From NCBI GenBank assembly GCA_037903355.1, contig JBAJFE010000005.1:744001-808000 (forward strand): a stretch of 64,000 nt of DNA, read 5' to 3'. Source of the DNA: Trichuris trichiura. Its lineage: Eukaryota > Nematoda > Enoplea > Trichinellida > Trichuridae. Positions 56,235 to 64,000 of this stretch are shown piece by piece (positions within the stretch are counted from its first letter, which is position 1; each line of letters begins with the position of its first letter). The translations under genes were made by a program, and so were the position numbers. A model generated the notes under the pieces. That model saw nothing but the letters and a program-made list of their open reading frames with translations, was not told the DNA's origin and ran no database searches.

Positions 56235-58007
56235 TTAAAATTATGAATAAGCGTATGAGCGCAACTGCTCACGCTGTACATATATATGTATATATACACT
56301 GTTGCTGTTTGCTTGGCCGATGCATAAATAAAGTCTGAATGACAAGAAAATTGCGCAGCGTTGTCGTAAATGTCGTAGGACTGTTAAGAAATCGTCGGTG
56401 CATTGAGTCTTCTGTTTGCTGTTCAATGCCAAGCCGTATCGTAAAGAATGTTGGTATCGTAAGAAAACAAGTGTTTTTCCATGCTCTCGTTCATCATTCG
56501 GATCAATTTGGCGATACGGACGTCGACCTTAACGGCTAATTGAAATGGTTGGCTAATTTAAGTTTACTTGTCGTTCCGGAATAATCTAAATGTAAACACT
56601 GTCTATGGAATTGTTTGTTTAAACTTAAAGTAAAACGGTCAGTCGATGAGGAGAGGAGCACTTATGCAAATAAGCGCATAATTCAACGACAATGACCTGA
56701 TGATATTGCGTCCTTCATTTTCCCATCATTACACTTTGTGTTAATTTGATTTTCAGGTTCTATACACTTTATGATCCGAAATCTATTCTGTTGCTCAGTT
56801 GTCTCTCAATGTTGTTTACTCATTGCTAACAAAGCTAAAGGAAACTTCATTCAGGCATAATTTACTTGTATTGAAAGCTTTGCCTCCTCCGGACAGTGGG
56901 GCTTTTGAACGGTAGCACATTAATCCTTGTTTTCTCGATGTTACGTCGCCTATTGTTCTTTTGCTATTATTGACTTGACGTAAGCAAAGCAGCGCAATAT
57001 GCTTAACCCATAAATGGCAGCTTTTTGCCGTTAGAGCTTACAAACATTTGCGCAATGTACGCTTTAAAAATGTTATATTGACGCGTCAAATTGGTTTGTA
57101 CAGAAAACATAATTCTATTGAAGTGCGTAAAAATAATTAAAAAGCGTTTAAAATAACAGTCGGTTTCGTCATCAGCATTAATCAAAATTGTGACAATGCT
57201 ACAGTATTAACGTTTGATAGTGGTCAGGTAATCGCATACTGTATAAACAATGTTCAAATATACCATTTTTATTCTCACTGGTGAAGGATACGAGTTCAAC
57301 CTCTGCTTTTGCTTGTTAGACTTCTAACAGCTGATGTTTGTGCAGCCGACGAATGGGCTTATTTGTAATAACAGCAAAAATGTAGTCAATTGTTTCGATT
57401 CACTAAAATTCTCCGCGTAGACCGCTCAAATCTTGTACAGAGAAGTCTGCTAATAATATACTTTAATAAATAAGTAGAAAAAAGCAGGGCCGTTGACCGC
57501 TTTTTGATTTTCGCGCAGTGGAAAATTATTCAAGGCACGAATAGCCTGCGAATGCTTAGTACTTACAGTACGCGGCTTTGATGTTTGAGTGCGGCGTTCC
57601 TCCACTACCAAAAGCGCGTACCAATCCTATTTGCTGTTTCAAAACGCTCTCATCATTTGTTTATTTTTAAGCAAGTAGGGTTGGTTTCCAGCGTGAGCTC
57701 AGGGTTTAGACTCCGTTAGGCCGAAATGCGTTGTTTTTGGGATTTGCTTGTGCCAAAGCGTGCAACATTGCTCCATTCAATGTTTAATTGCTGATCGTAG
57801 TTTATCCCAGTTTTTGTGACTGAGGAAGAGCAACTGATTTGCAAGTACAAATTTTCAAAAAAGTTACTGTTGCAGAGAACCTGCGCATCGGGATTACTGT
57901 AGTTAAATGTAATTCCTTAAAGGTAAACGCGCTGAAAATTAGTGAATTGCAGTTGATTTGTTGAAATCGGTTTTGCCTTGTCTTTACGTTGAAGTTCGGC
58001 ACGCGCA
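56235..58007. other. 1.8 kb AT-rich interval
   Basis: No gene was recognised. A TATATATGTATATATA run lies at about 56280-56295. TACTGTAG or CTACAGTA motifs occur near 57200 and 57896. Confidence 0.45.
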
Positions 58008-58241
58008 ATGGCGCTTGGATTGTACACACTGTTCGAAGCTGTGCTACTTTTTGTCAATTCGTTAGCCGTGCTCAATCGGGAAAGATTTTTGCGAAAAATT
58101 GGTCTTGTAAGCGAGGACAACTTCGGTGCGGCCGGTTCCAACACGCTTGCCAACTTTATCCAATCCATTCAAATGGTAATGCGCGTGCCTTTGATTGCGG
58201 TCAACTCGTTGGTCATTTTGATGAAACTGTTCGTCGGATAA
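58008..58241 (+). CDS. IER3IP1: IER3IP1/Yos1-type ER-Golgi membrane protein
   Basis: A single exon of 77 residues (human 82). It opens MALGLYTLFEAVLLFVNSLAVL, a TM helix, followed by the conserved NRERFLRKIGL turn. A variable loop leads to IQMVMRVPLIAVNSLVILMKLF, the second TM helix carrying the family's MRVPLI-x-VNS signature. Yos1 proteins act at the ER-Golgi interface with Yip1 and Yif1 in COPII vesicle transport. Length, motif order and both helices match throughout. The start is the only Met at the proper place, directly before the first helix. Confidence 0.96.
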   Translation: MALGLYTLFEAVLLFVNSLAVLNRERFLRKIGLVSEDNFGAAGSNTLANFIQSIQMVMRVPLIAVNSLVILMKLFVG

Positions 58242-58485
58242 GTTTCGATCGCTCGGATTTTGGTTCGAAATACAATTTTGCTTTTCTTGAATTAAAAAAA
58301 GGCGCCTGTATAGGCCTAAAATCGCCTGCTTTTATTCTTCGTCTTTAAAGCTTGTATGCGACCGTTCCGTCTAAAAGTTTTAATGTTCAGCTGCTAGATT
58401 TGTCAACTTAAGCGAGTGTGTTCACCGTTTACGCTTTTTGTTTTACATTTCCATTGGGCTCGCTGATATCTGTACGGCGAGATAG
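58242..58485. other. Convergent 3' spacer
   Basis: Spacer between the IER3IP1 and epoxide hydrolase 3' ends; nothing was recognised. Confidence 0.4.
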
Positions 58486-60085
58486 TTACGTTTGCAGGTA
58501 GAAGCCAAAAATATCTTCGGCCAACAGCTTTGGCTCCTCCAACGCTGCGAAATGTCCCCCTCGCGGCATATTTGTACTGCGAATAATGTTGACGTACTTG
58601 CACTTCAAATGGCTCAATGGACACAGTAAGGGATCGCCGGGAAAACGAGCAATGGCGGTCGGTACTTTTACGGCACTCCTATAATAATGCCTCCTGTCTC
58701 TTTTGTATTGATGTCATTGAAAAGTTCAAAGAGATTCAACGTACCCGAAATAGATAAAGCTGTCATACTGTTCAATTGTTTCCTTATATATGCGCATGGA
58801 GGATCCAATGCAGCCAGGAAGCCAGTATATCATAACCTGCGTGATCAAGTCAGTCATGTTGAAGTGATTCAAAAGACCTCCGTCCGGAAGTAGGCGGTTA
58901 CTGATATTTGTCCAAGTCGAGTACTTTTCTAGCATATATGCGGCCAATCCTACGGCAGAGTCCCTTAGAAGCACCCCTTGCAATGTAAGGAAGCGTTATT
59001 TGTACATGATGGATATTTACTCCGGTATACGCCTACCAATGGTGTCTGGCTTCGTAGACTGTATGTTAAGAAATGCACTTTCCTGCAAAGCAGTGCGGTA
59101 ACTAGAGAGCACTGCGCTTCTAGTGTTTTCTTCCGTCGATAGAAGAGCTGCCCGCACCGTATTGAAAAGGTATGCAATCCACTGGGTCGGATGAAGCAGT
59201 GCATCGGCATATGCGCTGCTTAAATGTAAACCCTGCACTCTGTAAATGTCGTTCTAACCATGTTGGTTATACATAAACACGTTACTTACCTGTCTGGATA
59301 CATTTGAGCCATATTTGTAGCTATAAGGAACCCCGAGTCGCTTCCGTGGCAAAGATATCTTGAAATATTTAAACGTTCCATCAGTTTAGCGAATATGCGA
59401 GAAGCCGCAGTGATTCCAAAGCCTACAAAAATTCAATTCTGCTTATGAGGTGGTGGAGATTTAAAATGATAGTTTGCATACCCCTTTTCCTTGGTGAGCT
59501 TGACCAACCATATCCAGGAATAGTGGGAGCGGTTACCTCGAATGCAATAGCGCTTCCAATACTTAAGCCGCATCCGATGGGGTCAGTGAGCATAGGAATG
59601 ATTTTACGAAAGTCCATTGCGCTTCCGGGCCAACCATGAATTAAAACAAGCGGATACGTTTGCCTGTACTTCCTTCTGGGCGGTTTTTGATGAATGAAGT
59701 GTATTTTCAGCCCCTCAATTTCTGTAGTGTAATGATTAAGTTCATTTAGCAAATTTTCCTCCTCTCGCCAGTCGTACTCGTGCAGCCAGTTGTCGCGAAA
59801 AAATTTTAAAAATTTTGTATTCGCTCCATCCTGAAAATCATTAGCTCCTTCAACCGACTCAGCGAACGTAGCTTTTCTGAGTCGGTCGCGCAATTCTTCG
59901 AGCTCGTCTTCCGTTATTGACAACGTGAATGGACGAATAGTCCTGTCATCAATGGCGATTGCTCCATGACCAAAGTATTCATCATCAACTACGAGCTCCA
60001 CGCAATCGATTAGCAGTAGACGTAAGGCCACATAAAATATCAATACGCTAATCATTAAAAGAAAGAATCCTTTCAATGGTTTCAT
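58486..60085 (-). CDS. EPHX1: Microsomal epoxide hydrolase
   Basis: Five exons (59482-60085, 59290-59422, 59037-59239, 58745-58976, 58486-58678) close in phase to 454 residues; human EPHX1 is 455. Met at 60085 (MKPLKGFF) is used because the frame upstream has no ATG. An N-terminal anchor helix (FFLLMISVLIFYVALRLLL) is followed by the EHN domain (FTLSITEDELEELRDRLRKA). The oxyanion motif HGWPGS, the nucleophile elbow CHGSDSGFLIATNMAQ, SAVGLAAYMLEKYSTWTN and the catalytic-His segment PRGGHFAALEEP follow. The nucleophile Asp is kept, but the usual GGDWGS elbow has become GSDSGF. These alpha/beta hydrolases open xenobiotic or lipid epoxides at the ER. Confidence 0.95.
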
Positions 60086-61240
60086 TTCGTTCAACGTACG
60101 CTACGCAATGAAAGCTAGTCAAAGATGGAAAAGTTAATTCAGGTACGTAGTGACAGTATGACAGCGGATCGGCGATGGGTGTCGCAATCCACTATTTTGT
60201 TTAGAGCTTAAACGCCATAGTGCGCTTATTATTACGCTTTAATGCAACTTTAACTTTTAAATACATTTCAGCGTTGTTCAAATTTTGCTTAAGCATCAGG
60301 TACAGCCCACAGCTGCTTCAAAAAAAACATTAAAGCAAAATTTTTATAAAACAGTCTTCTTTGAATCAAAATTTCGGTTGTGCAGAAACCGATACTTTTT
60401 GGTAATTACTTCAGTTTTTAAAATAAGGGCGAATATTTTGAATAAATGCATACTGTAATTCGATCTGCAGGTTACAATAATTTTCAAGTCAGTTTCAAGC
60501 ATTACCAGTACGCCGTGCAGCGCTGCCAAGTCTGTCCAAATTATTGTCTCATCGTGAGCGTAATTTTTTATCTATGAGTTGCGGCGCGGTATTTCCCGCG
60601 CTAATCTTGATTAAACGGACAGCTCATTTTTGGGCTTAGCCTGCAATACAACTAACGCATCGAGTCAGTGCTAGCGAGTGTCAATGCAAGTTCTGCCATC
60701 AGGATAAGAGTTAAAAACTACTAATTTCGATTACTGTATACATCCAACTCCTGAACATCATTTATGCTATATTACCTTTTGATTCTTTTCGAAATACGCG
60801 GGAGCGACTAGTTGTGTAAATAATGTTGCTTGATAATGGTGGTCAAAAAAATTTCTTCATTACAACCCGTATGTTTGCCAGAAGAATATATTTTGCGTCG
60901 TGGCCCTTCGCTTTACAAACAACGTCGTGGCCCTTCGCTTTACAAACAACGTTAACGTCGTTAATTATGGTACTACGCTGCATTTAGAGTAAAATAAAAT
61001 TTAATTTTTGCTTTTGGGCGATAATGCTGATCAAAATCTTTATATCAAAGTTCAGCACTGCGCGTAGATGCTAGCTTAAGTACAAAAGTGTTAGGGTGAA
61101 ACGCATTATATCTGAGTCAAACGTTTCCCTGTGTACATTTAAATCTCGACGTGCTTACGTTCCCGTCTTATTTTTGAATCTTAGTCGCTCTCTATCGTTC
61201 ACTTCAAACGCTGTAGCTAACAAGTGAAGCAAATCGAATT
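60086..61240. other. Divergent intergenic region, EPHX1/NCBP3
   Basis: No gene was recognised in 1.15 kb. It contains a perfect 27-base tandem duplication at 60896-60949 and must hold both promoters. Confidence 0.45.
60896..60949. repeat. 27-bp perfect tandem duplication
   Basis: Two adjacent identical copies of a 27-base unit beginning CGTCGTGGCCC and ending TTTACAAACAA. A recent slippage-type duplication, or an assembly artefact. Confidence 0.9.
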
Positions 61241-62207
61241 ATGGAATGCCTTTCGGATGAGAATGAGCAGATGGAGCCGGCTGAAAGTGGGACGTTGCAA
61301 CAACCTTCGGATCGTTTTGATTTGAAAGCGTTGTACCGCGATTTTGGTATTTTGCCAGATCAGGCTAATAAATATCGTATGAATGCATTACATTTGAACG
61401 GTGTGAGCGAAATGTCAACGGCCGACATTGAAACGTTCCTTACAAAGTTCTCACCTTTTCGAATCGAATGGATCAACGACAACTCATGCAACGTTGTTTT
61501 TGAAAGCGAAGAGGCAGCAGCCCAATGTATGCTGGGTAGGTTGTTTACGTGACGTCTTGTTTTCACGTTCGTGTTTACCCTATCACCTTTGTGTCGTGCG
61601 TAACCTCTGTTGCTCTTTTTAAACAATACGAAGCCCTATGCATTGAATTGGTGAAGTTCCACTCGTCAGATGGCGCTGGCTTAGAAAGCTGTATGTGCAT
61701 ATTTTTTAAGCTATTGGAGCACCTGCTGGAAACAATGATTCGGTTTGTTCTTTCGGCGAATGTCACTGGGTGGCCTATCATCCCAATGGATATCAGTTAC
61801 TGATTCGTTTTGCGGAGCTCCGTGACATTAAAGGCCCAAAAGCGTACCTCAGAAGTAAATATTTTCGCGTCCATGGCAACCCTCGACTTGGTGGCATCCG
61901 AGGGTTAGTTAGCAAAGGAATGAAACGTAAAATTTTGCAAGATCCCGCTTTGTTGGAGGAGATAAAGCGTCTGGAACAAGGAGAACCGTCGAGCCTATGC
62001 AGCGATGTTCTTGTAGGTGACCAAGAGGTGACTAACAAAGCTGGCGGGAAAATAGTGAAACGTTCCCATCGTAAGCGTAGTCATGCCATACATACTGTAG
62101 AGAAGCATCAAGCGGATAAGGACTTTTCCGCAAACCGTCCACCTCCTTTCGACCTCCGTCAGCTGTTGGAATCTAAGCGGTCCCGTCGTGAACATAAAGA
62201 CGAGTAA
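61241..62207 (+). CDS. NCBP3: Nuclear cap-binding protein subunit 3 (compact form)
   Basis: Two exons (61241-61535, 61711-62207) give 263 residues. The RRM-like domain is clear: NALHLNGVSEMSTADIETFL then FRIEWINDNSCNVVFES match the NCBP3 NALxVxGxxxMSTxDV...IEWxDDxSCNVVW pattern. The second conserved block is YQLLIRFAELRDIKGPKA, YFRVHGNPRLGGIRGLVSKG. The C-terminal FDLRQLLESKRSRR recalls the family's FADVRHLLDEKR segment. NCBP3 binds the 7-methylguanosine cap with NCBP1 and supports mRNA export. The human protein has about 620 residues; the long acidic and SR-like regions are absent here, leaving just the conserved blocks. Confidence 0.9.
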
Positions 62208-62382
62208 ACCTTTCTCGCCGTCATTACCTTTAATTCTCTCGTCGGTCAACGACCCATTGTATTGCAACGTTGTATTACCAAGTGACTTCTTTAAGCATCG
62301 TTTAGGGGCTGATATTTCTAGATGCCAAAGTATAGTGTTTGACGAGATCAGGAAAAATCTCGTCAGCCTTTTTTAGCATAAA

Positions 62383-62695
62383 ATGATGAACGCGGATAAT
62401 GCCAGACCGGGCAGTTGCCTGAAGTTTTCCAGAAGGGTAAGTTCGAATATTCCATCTTTTTCATTGGTCTTTTACGATTAATGTATTCAATTAACGATAG
62501 ACTAAATGGTTGTAGTTTTTTATGGAAAACAGCTCACCCTATTCATGTTTAATCGTTTAAGTTGCGCGCCTGTAGGAACAAGCTGAATTGAAGGTTGAAA
62601 AAAGTACCGGCAACTTTGTCAATCTGTTCCGATTTGGTTCCATAGTAACGGCCGCAACCTGTAGAATTCCGTATTCTTACTTTTTGGTGGGTTGA
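62383..62695 (+). CDS. Possible two-exon microprotein
   Basis: ATG 62383 opens an 18-codon exon ending at a good GTAAGT donor (62436). An acceptor GCGCGCCTGTAG leads to an exon 62576-62695 in phase, for 57 residues in total (MMNADNARPGSCLKFSRR... ending IPYSYFLVG). The second part has a hydrophobic stretch LFRFGSIVTAATC. The signals are good but the product is short and has no recognised relative. It could be a chance combination. Confidence 0.3.
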
Positions 62696-64000
62696 AATTT
62701 TTGAAATACCTTTCGGCGGTCTTTTCTAACACAAATGACAAAATGGGCACCGAAACTCCGTCTGCAATATATTGGTTCATCAGTTAGGTGTTCATTACAT
62801 TCTTGAGCTTCTGCACAGCTGCGTATAGGTATTATTCGCCGAAATTCCCATAGAATGATTTCCACAGTGCGTGACTTAGGGTAACCTACGTTTTTCAAGA
62901 GCTTGGTGATTTTTAAAGTCAGCTTTTTTCCATTGTCTTACACATTTGCTGTATGCTTTTTCGGTAAGGCAAAGTAATCTTACACGAAATCAGTAGTTGT
63001 TAGTTAACATCAGCTATGGTGTTATGCGTCCCGCGGTATTTTCTTCTACCTTTACCTAAGCCTAATGTTAGGGCATATATTTCAGCTTAGGCTTAAGTAA
63101 GGGCGAAACAGGATACTCGTCGTGCTGAACAGTAAAGACAGAGCAAGATATTCGTATGCTTAAGTGAAGGAACCTGCATTTCTCTAATTTTAGGCGCGAA
63201 AAATCAATAATTAATGTGGTTTTGGCTTACTGTACGCTTAAGAGTAGTGCAAACCCTGCTGGGATGTCAGCGTTGCTGTACTGCTCGCGAATGAACAGAA
63301 GGAGTGACCCCAAAAATTTTTAAATAACATCGCGCAAGTGTTGAAAGTGTTGTTGTTGGTTTATAAAATAAAGAACAAATTTCTAAGACAGGCAGACCGC
63401 TGTCAGCGAAATAGGCGACTGTGGAGACATTGTCTGACAAAGCCTTGCCGCGGAGGATTATTTTCTAATTTGTAAAAGGCCTTAAGCTGTTAAGATGTTT
63501 TCTTCATGCTATACGTACGAGTTCACCTTAAGACTTGGGACGCGTGACTAGCATTTTGTACCTGCAAATCTTTTAAAACATTTAAAATTCAAATCCGTAA
63601 CAACACATGTGCTCCCTTCCGAACAAGGAAACGTCTTCCTTGACTTCTACGTAGAGGTAGTGCGCTTGTTTCAACTTTTTCTATTTATCGATATCTGCCC
63701 CGAGCGATAGCCTTTGTTTAGTACAAGTAACTGTGAGCTTCATTCATTGTCAAATCGGTCATAGTTTCTTCTGTCGTACTTTATAGTGCAAGACGAAAGT
63801 CTTTTTTCCTTTCCTACCGTTTTTTTAAATCAACAACCTTCTTAGGCTCGTTCTGTCTTTAGGTAAAGCAAACTTCACGGCGAGATTTTACAGTAGGGTG
63901 CATGCATTTTAATCGCCTGTTTTTGTCCGCTGTGTCAAATGTATGTAGCTTCTAACAACCGAAATTCAAAATATTTTTCTAATCTTTCAGTCCTGTCAGC
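62696..64000. other. Gene-free right end
   Basis: No supported gene. A minus-strand open frame of 73 codons (62677-62898) overlaps the microprotein exon and shows no family motif. TTAGGC-like sequence lies at 63054-63097. Confidence 0.4.
63054..63097. repeat. TTAGGC-like inverted pair
   Basis: ACCTAAGCCTAATGTTAGGG and GCTTAGGCTTAAG face each other across a 12-base AT-rich loop, forming a small stem. The core matches the nematode telomere unit TTAGGC in degenerate form and the AAGCTTAAG family seen at 3227 and 21116. Confidence 0.45.

Noticed and set aside
62677..62898. 73-codon minus-strand frame with several cysteines
   Set aside because: No signal peptide, family motif or splice support; it overlaps a competing plus-strand exon.
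1..64000. CRISPR array, bacterial operon, prophage or integrated virus
   Set aside because: No spaced direct repeats, no phage or viral replication/capsid motifs; the spliced genes are plainly animal.

Overview
This is a eukaryotic window from a small-intron invertebrate genome. The sequence points to a nematode. Introns are mostly 40-70 bp GT-AG, there is an innexin, several genes run past one another on both strands with short spacers, and TTAGGC-like steps (the canonical nematode telomere unit) are scattered about. A Rel/NF-kB gene, which Caenorhabditis lacks, favours an early-branching (enoplean, clade I) nematode; this is inference. All protein-coding models were built by hand from homology to remembered family features plus splice signals. 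For most multi-exon genes the exon phases close exactly.

Layout: ABTB1-like ankyrin/BTB protein (418-2316 +); two-TM microprotein (2634-2850 -); a 5.5 kb gene-poor stretch; a 24-exon L1CAM/neuroglian-type adhesion molecule (8357-16006 +); TADA3 of the SAGA/ATAC complexes (16640-18802 -), head-to-head with the COX18 insertase (19221-20435 +); LEO1 of the Paf1 complex (21863-23065 +); a small mitochondrial membrane protein (25556-25830 +); a group XII-like secreted phospholipase A2 (26152-27430 +); an NF-kB p105-like Rel/ankyrin/death-domain gene (27685-31427 -), divergent from a secreted Pro/Ser-rich protein (31820-32413 +); a secreted fibrinogen-domain protein (32612-33783 -); an innexin (35391-37867 -); a 3.2 kb gene desert; SPRED (41112-45753 +); omega glutathione transferase (46389-47448 +); a small membrane protein and a disordered nuclear-type protein (minus strand, 47.6-48.9 kb); seven tRNA-Lys(CTT) genes, six of them in a 2.7 kb palindrome (49493-52212); a novel type I membrane protein (53433-54482 +); a four-repeat cysteine-rich secreted protein (55254-56234 -); IER3IP1/Yos1 (58008-58241 +); microsomal epoxide hydrolase (58486-60085 -); compact NCBP3 (61241-62207 +); and a possible two-exon microprotein (62383-62695 +).

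The genes do not form a pathway; this is ordinary euchromatin mixing transcription factors and co-factors (TADA3, LEO1, NCBP3, NF-kB), signalling (SPRED, ABTB1), adhesion and junction genes (L1CAM, innexin) and secreted proteins. The most unusual items are the palindromic tRNA-Lys array, the NF-kB-like protein whose DNA-recognition loop and nuclear-localisation/processing segment look degenerate, the L1CAM tail without the ankyrin-binding FIGQY motif, and a recurrent TACTGTAG/CTACAGTA motif that also forms the ends of a hairpin element in an L1CAM intron.
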